64,000 bases of DNA. Origin: Cognatishimia sp. F0-27 (GTDB taxonomy: Bacteria; Pseudomonadota; Alphaproteobacteria; Rhodobacterales; Rhodobacteraceae). The stretch's first letter is position 1. Each line of letters begins with the position of its first letter. The stretch is taken from positions 1 through 64,000 of the forward strand of contig NZ_JAFMPQ010000021.1 in assembly GCF_020667845.1 (NCBI RefSeq). Direction: 5' to 3'. Below the pieces are notes generated by a model. The model did no database searches, had not been told where the DNA came from, and saw nothing but the letters and a program-made list of their open reading frames with translations. Positions 45,039 to 53,443 of the stretch are shown here, piece after piece. Both the position numbers and the translations under genes were made by a program.

Positions 45039-46220
45039 TCAGACCGCGCAGCGCAGCAGCTTGATGGCCGCAAAATCGCTCACGTCACCGCCCACGCGCT
45101 TGGTGGCATAGAACAGCACGTTCGGCTTGGCGCTGAACGGGTCGCGCAGCACCCGCAGGTCCGGACGCTCGGCGATGGTGTAGCCGGCGCGGAAGTCGCC
45201 AAAGGCAACCGGGAAGGTGTCCGCCGCGATGTCGGGCATGTCCTCTGCGATCACCACCGGATACCCGAGCAGCCGTGCAGGCTCCGCCGCGGCAAACCCG
45301 TCAGACCAAAGATGGCGACCATCGGCGTCCTTGAGGCGGCGAAGCGCGCCCGCGGTGCGCGAGTTCATCACGAAACTCGCGTTCTGGCGGTATTGCGCGT
45401 CAAGCGAATAGACCAGCGTCATCAGCTCATCGCCATTGCCGATATCATCGGCCACGCCGGTGGAGACATAACCGAGATTGCCCCAGCTCCAGACCTGGTT
45501 CTCGACCATCGGCTTGTTGAGAAAGCCCGTCGGCTTGTCATTGCCATCGCCGGAGACAAACGCCATGGCCTCAGCGCGGGCGAACTTGTCGGCAATGCGA
45601 CCGGCGAGCCAGCCTTCGACGTCGAATGCGCTGTCGTCGAGCAGGCGCTGGGACACCTTCGGCATCGCATTCAACTCAAAGAGCGGAATGGAAATGCGGT
45701 CGAGCGTCGGCGTGCCGGATTCGGCGGTGGGCGAGCTTTCATTGGCCCAGCCGGCGCCGGTGTCGTTCTGATCGACCAGCACATCGAAGCTGCCGGCTTC
45801 GACGTTGACCACGGTTGCAATGGAGCGGATCGTGGCGGTCGAGTCGAGCGTCGACTTGATGTATTCGGCTGTCTGCGGATCGACCAGATAGCCACCGTCG
45901 GAATTCACCGCCGTGGACATGGCCTTGCCTTCCAGCTCCAGGCCGCGCAGCGCGTCGTCATCGCCGTTGCGCAGGTAGGCGTCAAACGCCTTCTGATGGG
46001 GTGCGTCAACCTCGGCATGGGTCGAAAGCGCAGGGCGGCCCGCGAGGGCGGTCTTGTGATCAAGCATGGTCAGTCGCTCTTCCTGTTTTGAAAGCTTATC
46101 TTGAAGGTCGGCCTGCAAGGCCTTGAAATCCCCGATCAGTCCCGCCATCGCGGCACTCACTCGGGTGGCCGGAGACACGTCTTCCCCGGCCCGAGACTTG
46201 ATCTCGGCATCGTTCATCAT
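45039..46220 (-). CDS. GTA major capsid protein (g5, HK97 fold)
   Basis: 393 residues. An N-terminal coiled-coil (about 25-110), cut off during maturation, precedes the HK97-fold shell protein, with STAVNSDGGYLVDP just after the expected cleavage and FVSGDGNDKPTGFLN in the shell domain. AAGGA lies before the ATG. A 180-bp gap with GC hairpins separates it from g6, the longest gap inside the capsid-to-tail part, which may help the capsid mRNA accumulate. Confidence 0.95.
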   Translation of the reverse strand: MMNDAEIKSRAGEDVSPATRVSAAMAGLIGDFKALQADLQDKLSKQEERLTMLDHKTALAGRPALSTHAEVDAPHQKAFDAYLRNGDDDALRGLELEGKAMSTAVNSDGGYLVDPQTAEYIKSTLDSTATIRSIATVVNVEAGSFDVLVDQNDTGAGWANESSPTAESGTPTLDRISIPLFELNAMPKVSQRLLDDSAFDVEGWLAGRIADKFARAEAMAFVSGDGNDKPTGFLNKPMVENQVWSWGNLGYVSTGVADDIGNGDELMTLVYSLDAQYRQNASFVMNSRTAGALRRLKDADGRHLWSDGFAAAEPARLLGYPVVIAEDMPDIAADTFPVAFGDFRAGYTIAERPDLRVLRDPFSAKPNVLFYATKRVGGDVSDFAAIKLLRCAV

Positions 46221-46249
46221 CGATGGTCCTTGAGTTTGAGTGGCGCGCG

Positions 46250-46792
46250 TCAGCCGCCCGCCAGGTTATGACGCGCGTCCTCAAGGACTTGCGCCAACTC
46301 GCACAGAGGATCGGCCGCAGGCTCTTCACCCTTCGCCGACACCCGTGCACTGGGAAGCATCGGGAAGGTCACAAGCGACACCTCCCAAAGCTCCAGTTCC
46401 GCCAAGAGCCGCTGGCCCTTGTCATTCTTCGTGGCCTTCACCGTCCGGTAACCGATGGAAAGCCCATCGATCGCGCCCGCCTCGATCAGGGCAGCGGCCT
46501 CGCGGCCCCGCGCCACGCTTTCGAGAAGCCGGCCCTTCACATAGAGGCCACGCTCATCCTCGCGCACCTCGTCCCAGATGCCGATCGGTTGGGCCGGGTC
46601 GTGCTGCCAGAGCATCTTGACCGCACGACCATCGGCGATCAGCGCCTTGAGCGAGCGCGCATAGGCGCCCGGTGCCACCACGTCGCCACCCTGATCGCAG
46701 GCGCCGAAAAGGCTGGCATAGCCTTCGATCCGCGTGCCCTCGACAACCGTCACGTCGCTGTCGAACCGGCAAAATTTGTGTTCCAGGTCCAT
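46250..46792 (-). CDS. GTA prohead protease (g4, HK97 family)
   Basis: 180 residues, serine protease of the HK97 prohead type. FEGYASLFG-like IEGYASLFG opens the domain; His in LWQHDPAQPIG and Ser in GLSIGYRT form the catalytic pair. It removes the scaffold part of the capsid protein. ATG 46792 follows GAAGGAAGAGG; the frame extends to 46927 over the upstream gene. Confidence 0.93.
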   Translation of the reverse strand: MDLEHKFCRFDSDVTVVEGTRIEGYASLFGACDQGGDVVAPGAYARSLKALIADGRAVKMLWQHDPAQPIGIWDEVREDERGLYVKGRLLESVARGREAAALIEAGAIDGLSIGYRTVKATKNDKGQRLLAELELWEVSLVTFPMLPSARVSAKGEEPAADPLCELAQVLEDARHNLAGG

Positions 46793-46880
46793 GGCCTCTT
46801 CCTTCGTGTTGATCTTTCCCGGCCGCGCGCGATGCCGCGCCCGTCCATTCACCCGCCGCGCCGCCGTCCCGGCGACCGGC

Positions 46881-47114
46881 TCAAGGCAAGGGCACCGCGC
46901 CCATGATGCTCTGGAAGGCCTGCGCAAGGATGACGCCCGCCACCCCGTAAAGCGTCAGCCACAACCGCCGCTCGAGCCGTTCCACCAGCATTTCCAGCCG
47001 CTCGAAACGCTCGTGAAGCGCCTCGATCTGAAGCTTGCTGACCCGCTCATGTGCTTCCAGCTTCAGCGCGGGCGCACAGGCAAAGGCCTCCGTCAATCGG
47101 CGTGGACTATTCAC
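46881..47114 (-). CDS. GTA g3.5 small membrane protein (GTG start)
   Basis: 77 residues starting at GTG 47114, which overlaps the portal stop by 8 bases and has GGAGGTGCAG upstream. Residues 20-50 form a coiled coil (HERVSKLQIEALHERFERLE) and one membrane helix follows (LTLYGVAGVILAQAF). It occupies the position of RcGTA g3.5. ATG-only annotation would miss it. The role in particle production is unclear. Confidence 0.83.
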   Translation of the reverse strand: MNSPRRLTEAFACAPALKLEAHERVSKLQIEALHERFERLEMLVERLERRLWLTLYGVAGVILAQAFQSIMGAVPLP

Positions 47115-48297
47115 CGTCCTGCACCTCCAGGGCGGGCAGGCCCAGCATCTGCCGCTTTTCGGCCTGCGTGAGGAAATCCGCGCCCGCAACCCGGGCCCAT
47201 TGCTGGTCACGCTCGGAGGCGAGGGCCGGGATCTTGTCGAGATCCGGCGACAATGCGACGGTCTCGCCGGTATAGCCCGCAAGCCACCGCCCAACCGCTG
47301 CACAGACCTTGCTGGCCAGGGGCAAAACCGTGAGCCGGTAAAACGCCCGGTGCGCCTCGGCATAATTGGCATAGGTCGCCTCGCCCGTGATCCCGAGCAG
47401 CATCGGCGGCACCCCGAAGGCCACCGCGATCTCCCGCGCCGCCGCTTCCTTGGTCTGCTGGAACTCCATGTCCGAGGGCGAGAAGCCCATCGGCTTCCAG
47501 TCGAGCCCGCCTTCGAGCAACATCGGCCGGCCCGCATTGCGCGCGCCCTGGTGCTGCGACGCCATTTCCGCGACGAGGCGGTCATATTGCTCCGGGCTCA
47601 GATTGCCCTGCCCCTCGACCCCTTTCCAGACGATCGAGCCTGACGGGCGCGCCGCATTGTCGAGCAACCCCTTGGACCAATGCGAGGCGCTGTTATGCAC
47701 GTCCACCGCCTGCGCGGCCGCCTGCAAGGGCGACAGCCCGTAATGGTCGTCCTGCGGATGAAACGCGCGGATGTGACAGATCGGAGACACCGGGCCCGTC
47801 ACGGCAAAGCGGTGCTTCTTGCCACCCACCGCGTATTCATACGCCACCGGCCAGCCATCCGCGCCGGGCACAACCCGCATGCGGTCCGACCGCAAAACAT
47901 GCAGCTCGAAAGGCACACCGGCCTCGCCCGCAACCGCTTCAAGATAGCCGTCCCCGGACAGAAGCATCTGCCCGATCAGCGCCTCGAAAAGCTCCGCCCG
48001 GCCCTGGCCCGGGTTGGGCGCGGTGAGCAGCGACAGCAGCGGATGCTCGCTGTAGCGCGTGGTGCTGTCCTGAAGCACGATCGGCAGCGCCGCCGCGGAT
48101 TCGGCAATCAGCTTGACCGCCCGAAACCCCACCGGATTGCCGGTAAATGCCTGCTTGGTCAGCGTCACCGTATCGCGCGGAGACCACGCCACGCGGCCTG
48201 CGGACATATGCGCGATCACCGGTCCCGTGGCCGACGCCTTGGCCTCGGGAGCGCTCGCGCCTTCCGTCTCGGTCCGCCGCAGAAAATCGAAAACCAT
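47107..48297 (-). CDS. GTA portal protein (g3)
   Basis: 396 residues, HK97-family portal. LTKQAFTGNPVGFRAVKLIA and YLEAVAGEAGVPFELHVLR are family blocks, and LLGITGEATYANYAEAHRAF lies in the wing. It forms the dodecameric ring through which TerL pumps DNA. AGGAG precedes the ATG. A 131-bp gap with an unusual hairpin separates it from terL. Confidence 0.95.
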   Translation of the reverse strand: MVFDFLRRTETEGASAPEAKASATGPVIAHMSAGRVAWSPRDTVTLTKQAFTGNPVGFRAVKLIAESAAALPIVLQDSTTRYSEHPLLSLLTAPNPGQGRAELFEALIGQMLLSGDGYLEAVAGEAGVPFELHVLRSDRMRVVPGADGWPVAYEYAVGGKKHRFAVTGPVSPICHIRAFHPQDDHYGLSPLQAAAQAVDVHNSASHWSKGLLDNAARPSGSIVWKGVEGQGNLSPEQYDRLVAEMASQHQGARNAGRPMLLEGGLDWKPMGFSPSDMEFQQTKEAAAREIAVAFGVPPMLLGITGEATYANYAEAHRAFYRLTVLPLASKVCAAVGRWLAGYTGETVALSPDLDKIPALASERDQQWARVAGADFLTQAEKRQMLGLPALEVQDGE

Positions 48298-48372
48298 CGC
48301 GCATGCTCCTATCTGCCCGTCCGGTGTTGCCGCTTCGCCGGCCCGTCCGGGATCTGTCTGTGTTCAGGATTG

Positions 48373-48421
48373 TGAGGGGCTGCCCCTCATCCGTGAAAAC
48401 AATCTATAATTGAGGTATTAA
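48373..48421. promoter_or_regulatory. Hairpin and AT-rich CtrA-like site between terL and portal genes
   Basis: TGAGGGGC-T-GCCCCTCA (48373-48389) is a perfect inverted repeat. Next to it, TAAT-N7-TTAA (48407-48421) resembles a CtrA box with one arm imperfect, inside an AT-rich run that is unusual for this cluster. CtrA controls GTA expression in Rhodobacterales. It may be an internal promoter, a processing site or a remnant. Confidence 0.4.
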
Positions 48422-48428
48422 CGTCGCT

Positions 48429-49775
48429 TCACACCAGCGTTCGCAGTTTAGGCAACTGCCAGCCGCTCATCGGTTCGAGCATGGAATCGGTCAGCGCCCA
48501 GACAAGCGCGTCGACGCGGTCGGGGCTGTCCGCACCCGCAAAGCCGCCCTGCGTCATCAGGCACATCTGCGCTTCGAGCGCGTCAAGCCCTGCGCTGTGC
48601 GAAACCCGCCCCTGCTCGTAAAGCGCCGCAACCGGCTCGGCCCGCGCGGCCTTCCCGCGCGTTGCATGGACCTTGCGCACCGGCAAAAGCGGATCGACCT
48701 GGCGCAGAACGCTCTCCACCATGTCGCCGCCCTGGTTCACCTCCGCCACGACCCGGTCCGCCTCCCAGCGGTGATAGGCATCCGCCGCCGCTTCCGCCCA
48801 ACCGGTGGGCGACACGCCTTGCACCGTGGCGTCTTCCAGCACGATGGCGCGCCATTCCTGCGGCGGGCCGTTCTGCACCACACCCACGACCACGATCCCG
48901 CATTCGTCCGAGCTCGACTTGCCGCCCGCCGGCGGGTCCACCGCCACCACGATCCGCGTCAGGTCCGGCACCCGGCCCGCCCGGCACCCGTCCAGCATGT
49001 CGCGCGTCCAGAGCGCGCCATCCACATCCTCTAGCAGGATACCGTCAAGCTCCTGCATCCCGAGCTTGGTGCCGGCATAGCGCGCCCGCACCTCCGTGAG
49101 GAAATTGGCCGCGAGATAGGCGGCATTCGCCTCCGTCGCCGCGCGGGTGACCACCGTCGAGGGCAGCTCGAGCAATTCCTTGAGCACATCGATATTCTTG
49201 GGGGTGGTTGTGACACAGACCCGCGGATGGTCGCCCAGACGCAAGCCAAATTGCAGCATGTCCCAGGTCGCGCGCGCCTTCGGCCACTTTGCCAGCTCGT
49301 CGACCCATGCCGCATCGAATTGCGGGCCACGCAGGCTTTCGGGGTCATGGGCGGAAAACGCCATCGCCTCCGCGCCGTTGGGCCAGATCAGACAACGCCG
49401 TGACTGGTTCCATTTCGGGCGGCGGTCGGGCGGCGAACAGGCCAGGATGCCGCTGTCGCCATAGATCATCACCTCGCGCACCTGGTCAAAGGTTTCGCCG
49501 ATCAGCGCGAGCCGCTTGCACGGTCCCGGATCGAGCGGCCGCGCCCCTTCGACCATGCTTCGCACCCATTCGGAGCCCGCGCGCGTCTTGCCCGCGCCGC
49601 GTCCCCCGAGGATGACCCATGAGCGCCAGTCGCCTTCGGGCGGAAGCTGGTGGTCATGGGCCCAGAATTCAAAAAGGTAGGGGAGCGCAAGGCGCTCCCC
49701 GTTGGACAGGTCATTCAGAAAGCTCTCCTGCACCGCAACAGGGGCGGAGGCGAGCCATGCGGCACCCGATCGCAT
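48429..49775 (-). CDS. GTA large terminase (g2, TerL)
   Basis: 448 residues. The ATPase has Walker A GGRGAGKT (about 57-64) and a Walker B-like VDELAKW; a C-terminal RNase H-type nuclease domain includes VVAVDPPAGG. It packages random host DNA into GTA heads. I chose ATG 49775 since homology starts right after it; ATG 49841 has a better ribosome site (GGAGAAAG) and would add 22 residues inside g1. Either way it overlaps g1. Confidence 0.93.
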   Translation of the reverse strand: MRSGAAWLASAPVAVQESFLNDLSNGERLALPYLFEFWAHDHQLPPEGDWRSWVILGGRGAGKTRAGSEWVRSMVEGARPLDPGPCKRLALIGETFDQVREVMIYGDSGILACSPPDRRPKWNQSRRCLIWPNGAEAMAFSAHDPESLRGPQFDAAWVDELAKWPKARATWDMLQFGLRLGDHPRVCVTTTPKNIDVLKELLELPSTVVTRAATEANAAYLAANFLTEVRARYAGTKLGMQELDGILLEDVDGALWTRDMLDGCRAGRVPDLTRIVVAVDPPAGGKSSSDECGIVVVGVVQNGPPQEWRAIVLEDATVQGVSPTGWAEAAADAYHRWEADRVVAEVNQGGDMVESVLRQVDPLLPVRKVHATRGKAARAEPVAALYEQGRVSHSAGLDALEAQMCLMTQGGFAGADSPDRVDALVWALTDSMLEPMSGWQLPKLRTLV

Positions 49776-50016
49776 GGCGTGCCGCGTCGAGGTCCAATCC
49801 GTAGAGATCGCTGATCCCGCAGTCCTGGCGTCTGAGCTCATCAAGGTCTTTCTCCGCATCGCGCGCCGCCTTGATCCAATAGCGGATCTCCGCGGCCAAT
49901 TTGCCCCCTCCGGCTGGCGTGTCGGTCTCCCCTGTCTCGAGCCGTTCGCGCAAATCCACGAGAAACCGTCGCAGATAAGCAAGCTCTTCCGCGATTTCCT
50001 CGCGGTTTTGCGTCAT
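49711..50016 (-). CDS. GTA small terminase (g1, TerS)
   Basis: 101 residues, mostly helical, coiled-coil-forming (EEIAEELAYLRRFLVDLRER). It matches the position and size of RcGTA g1, a TerS that lacks specific DNA recognition and so favours random packaging. GAGG precedes the ATG. The end overlaps terL by 65-131 bases depending on the terL start. It is first in the cluster. Confidence 0.85.
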   Translation of the reverse strand: MTQNREEIAEELAYLRRFLVDLRERLETGETDTPAGGGKLAAEIRYWIKAARDAEKDLDELRRQDCGISDLYGLDLDAARHAIGCRMARLRPCCGAGELSE

Positions 50017-50393
50017 GCGGTCCGCCTCGGTCTTCGCCGTGATCAGAACCGTGTCTTCATGTGTCTGGGCAGTGGGCAGTGGTCATTGCTCGATACCTTT
50101 CTTGCCTCGTTGGTCTTCACCCCTCCGAGACAGCGAACGAAATCGACGATCGAGGAAGGTTGCCTGTTCCCGTCACGTCAAAAGCCCAGTTCGTCCAGCA
50201 CGTCAGAAAATACCCACCTGGCGTCTTTCAGTCAAAGGGGGCTCCGCGCGCAAGCATCTGAAACCCTTAGTAAATCCTAACGATTGCTTACCCCGACCGC
50301 GCGTTGCGCTTGCCGCACGCGGCGGGCTCTGGCAAGACAGTCCGACCGGCGTCCTGCCGGGGTACTTGGCACATTCTGAGGGGAATCAACGCG
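50017..50393. other. Divergent control region of the GTA cluster and the aminotransferase gene
   Basis: 377 bp without a gene. It must hold the GTA promoter (leftward) and the aminotransferase promoter (rightward). An AT-rich patch TTAGTAAATCC lies near 50268. I see no full CtrA palindrome here. The GTA activator GafA would be expected to act here, but no site can be recognised by eye. Confidence 0.5.
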
Positions 50394-51581
50394 ATGCCCG
50401 GTCTCTCTTCCCGCCTCACAGGCATGAATGACGGCGGCTCCGACGGGTGGGAGGTGTTCTACCGCGCCCGCGCCTTGGTCGCTTCCGGCCAACCCGTGAC
50501 CGAGCTGACCATCGGCGAGCATGACATCAGCACCGATGCGCGTATCCTCGACGCGCTCGATGCCGCCGCGCGCGGCGGCCATACCGGGTATGCCATGGTG
50601 CCGGGCGTCGATGCGCTGCGCGACGCCATCGCCGCGCGCGTCCAGGACCGCACCGGCGTCGCCACCGGTCGCGACAACGTGCTCGTGACACCGGGCGGGC
50701 AGTCGGCGCTCTTTTCCGCCCATATGGCGGCCTGCGCACCGGGCGACACCGCGCTGTTCATCGACCCGTTCTACGCCACCTACCCCGGCACCATCCGCGC
50801 CGCCTCCGCCATCGCCCGTCCGGTCTCGACCCGCGCCGCCACCGGCTTCCTGCCCGACCCGGCGACGGTGGCCCGCCTCGCCCGCGAAACCGGCGCAAAG
50901 AGCCTGCTCATCAACACCCCCAACAACCCCACGGGCGCGGTCTATCCCGAAGAGACCTTGCGCGGGCTTGCATCCGTCTGCGTCGAGCATGACCTGTGGC
51001 TGATCTCGGACGAGGTCTATGACACACAGGTCTGGAGCGGCACCCATCTCAGCCCACGCGCCCTGCCCGGCATGGCCGCGCGCACCATGGTCATCGGATC
51101 CATGTCCAAGAGCCACGCCATGACCGGGTCCCGCATCGGCTGGATCGTTGCGCCCGAACCGGCCATCGCAGCGCTGATCGACCTTGCCACCGCAACCACC
51201 TACGGCGTGCCCGGCTACATCCAGGATGCGGCGCTTTTTGCCCTGACCGACGACACCGCGCTCGAAACCCGTGTCGCGGCGCCGTTCCGGCGGCGGCGCG
51301 ACCTCGTGCTCGACCGCCTCTCCCGCCAGAGCATCGTGACGGCCATTCCCGCTCAGGGCGCGATGTATCTGATGCTCGACATCCGCGCGACAGGGCTCTC
51401 CGGACGCGCCTTTGCCGAGGCGCTGCTCGATGCCCATCACATCGCCGTCATGCCGGGGGAAAGCTTCGGCACCTCCGCCGCCGGTCATCTGCGCGTGGCC
51501 CTCACGGTCGAGGATTCGCGGCTCTCCGACGCGATCGACACGCTCTGCGCCTTTGCCGCCCGGCACGCCTGCGCTGCCTGA
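50394..51581 (+). CDS. PLP-dependent class I/II aminotransferase
   Basis: 395 residues, fold-type I. The Schiff-base lysine is in GSMSKSHAMTGSRIGW, with NTPNNPTGAVYPEE as the PLP phosphate/ring block and SDEVYDTQVW as the Asp-Tyr pair. It resembles arginine:pyruvate and related aminotransferases; the amino donor is not determined by sequence. GAGGGG precedes the ATG 50394; the longer frame to 50304 has no homology. The TfoX-like gene starts 5 bp after its stop, so they form an operon. Confidence 0.85.
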   Translation: MPGLSSRLTGMNDGGSDGWEVFYRARALVASGQPVTELTIGEHDISTDARILDALDAAARGGHTGYAMVPGVDALRDAIAARVQDRTGVATGRDNVLVTPGGQSALFSAHMAACAPGDTALFIDPFYATYPGTIRAASAIARPVSTRAATGFLPDPATVARLARETGAKSLLINTPNNPTGAVYPEETLRGLASVCVEHDLWLISDEVYDTQVWSGTHLSPRALPGMAARTMVIGSMSKSHAMTGSRIGWIVAPEPAIAALIDLATATTYGVPGYIQDAALFALTDDTALETRVAAPFRRRRDLVLDRLSRQSIVTAIPAQGAMYLMLDIRATGLSGRAFAEALLDAHHIAVMPGESFGTSAAGHLRVALTVEDSRLSDAIDTLCAFAARHACAA

Positions 51582-51586
51582 CAGCC

Positions 51587-51982
51587 ATGACCGAAAGCCC
51601 ACCGCATCGCCCGGACGACCAACCGCACGAAAAGCCGGAACCGGTATCGAGCATCCGCGGTCTTGGCCCCGCCATGGAAAACGCCTTTGCCGCGGCGGGC
51701 ATCCCGGACGCGCCGAGCCTGCGCGCGCTCGGTGCGGACGCGGCCTATGCCCGCCTGCTCGAAAATGGCGCAAGACCGCATTTCATCGGCTATTACGCGC
51801 TCGTCATGGCACTGCAGGGCAGACCCTGGAACGATTGCAAGGGCGCCGAGAAAGAGGCTCTGCGCAAGACCTTCGATGCGCTGAAAACCCGCGCGGCAGC
51901 CCCTTCGACCGGTGGCGACGGACTGCCTGGTGAGCTTGCGCGCTTTCTGCGGGACACCGGGATCACCCCGCGCAAGCGCTGA
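51587..51982 (+). CDS. TfoX/Sxy C-terminal domain protein
   Basis: 131 residues. Residues 20-110 match the helix-hairpin-helix-like C-terminal domain of TfoX/Sxy competence regulators (ISSIRGLGPAMENAFAAAGI-type opening, then PHFIGYYALVMALQGRPWND and KEALRKTFDAL). The N-terminal TfoX domain is absent. The first 18 residues are Pro/His/Asp-rich. In other bacteria such proteins help CRP drive competence genes. Here it sits 5 bp after the aminotransferase and 1.6 kb from the GTA start, and GTA uptake uses competence proteins. Confidence 0.8.
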   Translation: MTESPPHRPDDQPHEKPEPVSSIRGLGPAMENAFAAAGIPDAPSLRALGADAAYARLLENGARPHFIGYYALVMALQGRPWNDCKGAEKEALRKTFDALKTRAAAPSTGGDGLPGELARFLRDTGITPRKR

Positions 51983-52162
51983 TATCCAGGCCTTCCCGGA
52001 GCGCCGTAAAGATTTCTTTGAAACCGTAATTTCTCAAGCGACTCCAAACCATTGGCTTCGAAATAAACAAGGGCGCCGCCTCACGACCGGCATATTTCAC
52101 GGAACTCCTCGCGATGTCGGCTGTTGTCTGTCCAAGTCAACCAACCCACGAAGGAGATCACC

Positions 52163-52336
52163 ATGGACCTGATCCGCATCATCCTCAGCATCATTCTTCC
52201 CCCGCTCGGCGTCTTCCTGCAGGTGGGCATCGGCAAACATTTCTGGATCAACATCCTGCTGACCATCCTCGGCTATATCCCCGGCATCGTGCATGCCGTC
52301 TGGATCATCGCCCGGACCGGGCCGCGCACCGCGTAA
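52163..52336 (+). CDS. Pmp3/YqaE-family small membrane protein
   Basis: 57 residues, with two transmembrane helices (about 3-21 and 28-49) and the family signature LPPLGVFLQVG...FWINILLTILGYIPGI (shown in parts). Pmp3 proteins affect membrane potential and stress tolerance. AAGGAG lies before ATG 52163, which decides the start over the frame at 52124. Confidence 0.9.
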   Translation: MDLIRIILSIILPPLGVFLQVGIGKHFWINILLTILGYIPGIVHAVWIIARTGPRTA

Positions 52337-52380
52337 CCCGTCACCCAACGCCGCCCCATCCGGAAAGAAGGAGCACAGCC

Positions 52381-52830
52381 ATGCCCCGCACCCGACGCCC
52401 CGCTCGAACCGCGCCACCGCCAGCCAAACCGCTGACCGATGACGACGCGCGGATCGCCGATCGCGCCGACTGGATCGCGCAGCGCATGGACAATGCGTTC
52501 CGTATCCCCGGAACGCGCATCACCTTCGGCTTCGATACCATCCTCGGCCTCGTGCCGGGGGTCGGCGACACGCTCGCCGTGGCGCCCTCGCTGTATATCG
52601 TCAAGCTCGCCCATGATGCGGGCGCTCCGAAGCGGCTACTGGGCCGAATGGGCTTCAACATCGGGGTGGACTGGGTGATTGGTTTGATCCCGTTGCTCGG
52701 CGACGTGTTCGACGTCGGCTACAAGGCAAACCTGCGCAACGCGGTCTTGCTGCGCACCCATCTCGAAGGACGGCCCGACCCGCGCTTGCCGCCGCGCCCG
52801 CACGCATTCTCCGCCGCCCCGGCGGAGTGA
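52381..52830 (+). CDS. DUF4112 membrane protein
   Basis: 149 residues of the DUF4112 family. A Pro/Arg-rich N-terminus is followed by GTRITFGFDTILGLVPGVGD and GFNIGVDWVIGLIPLLGDVF, two repeated amphipathic helical hairpins with the GLxPxxGD motif. Probably an inner-membrane protein; function unknown. It starts 44 bp after the Pmp3 gene, likely in the same transcript. Confidence 0.87.
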   Translation: MPRTRRPARTAPPPAKPLTDDDARIADRADWIAQRMDNAFRIPGTRITFGFDTILGLVPGVGDTLAVAPSLYIVKLAHDAGAPKRLLGRMGFNIGVDWVIGLIPLLGDVFDVGYKANLRNAVLLRTHLEGRPDPRLPPRPHAFSAAPAE

Positions 52831-52899
52831 GCAGCACCGCACACGCGCGCTTTCGCGTATGACGCAGCATAGGGTATGACACAGCACCAGAACTGAACG

Positions 52900-52926
52900 A
52901 AAAAAAGGCGCCCTCATCGGGGCGCC
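52900..52926 (-). terminator. Terminator of ndk
   Basis: On the minus strand GGCGCCC, a 6-base loop and GGGCGCC are followed by seven T residues, 28 bp past the ndk stop. Confidence 0.92.
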
Positions 52927-52954
52927 TTTCTCACGTCTGCACCGCTTTTGCGGC

Positions 52955-53377
52955 TTAGCCGACCAGTTCCAGACCGGAAAAGAAATATGCGATCTCTTCT
53001 GCTGCGGTCTCCGGCGCGTCGGAGCCATGCACGGAGTTTTCGCCAACGGACTCGGCGAACTCTGCGCGGATCGTGCCCGGAGCCGCGTCGGCCGGGTTGG
53101 TTGCGCCCATGACTTCGCGGTTCTTCGCGATGGCGCCTTCGCCTTCAAGCACCTGCACGACAACCGGCGCGGACGCCATGAATTCGCACAGCTCGTCATA
53201 GAACGGGCGCTCTGCGTGCACCTTGTAGAACTCGCCTGCCTGCGCCTTGGTCAGGTGGATGCGCTTTTGTGCGACGATGCGCAGCCCGGCCTCCTCGAAC
53301 TTGGCGTTGATCTTGCCAGTCAGGTTGCGCTTCGTGGCGTCGGGCTTGATGATCGAGAACGTGCGCTCAAGGGCCAT
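52955..53377 (-). CDS. ndk: Nucleoside diphosphate kinase
   Basis: 140 residues. The phospho-histidine is His117 in ENSVHGSDA, and the KPDATKRN block binds nucleotide. It balances NTP pools by transferring the gamma phosphate between nucleotides. ATG 53377 ([12 protein letters not shown]) is the family start. A strong terminator follows. Confidence 0.97.
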   Translation of the reverse strand: MALERTFSIIKPDATKRNLTGKINAKFEEAGLRIVAQKRIHLTKAQAGEFYKVHAERPFYDELCEFMASAPVVVQVLEGEGAIAKNREVMGATNPADAAPGTIRAEFAESVGENSVHGSDAPETAAEEIAYFFSGLELVG

Positions 53378-53443
53378 GGGTCTCACTCCTGTGGATGGGC
53401 CAAAGACAACGCTCTGGCCGGGTCAAATTTTGCGGCCCGCCTA

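Larger units (their letters stand above)
35574..50016 (-). mobile_element. Gene transfer agent structural cluster (RcGTA type)
   Basis: Sixteen genes on one strand follow the Rhodobacter capsulatus GTA order: TerS, TerL, portal, g3.5, protease, capsid, connector, head closure, DUF3168, tail tube, two chaperones, tape measure, distal tail, hub, NlpC/P60 peptidase and megatron, then a DUF7742-type gene. All frames are open and most junctions overlap by 1-17 bases. The tape measure is short, as in GTAs. No integrase, replication or excision gene is present, so it is a domesticated prophage-like particle that packages host DNA, not an active phage. Lysis and regulatory loci (such as gafA) lie outside the window. 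Confidence 0.95.

Noticed and set aside
47680-48375. Plus-strand frame opposite the portal gene
   Set aside because: Shadow of the portal gene; His/Arg/Gly-rich and without a ribosome site.
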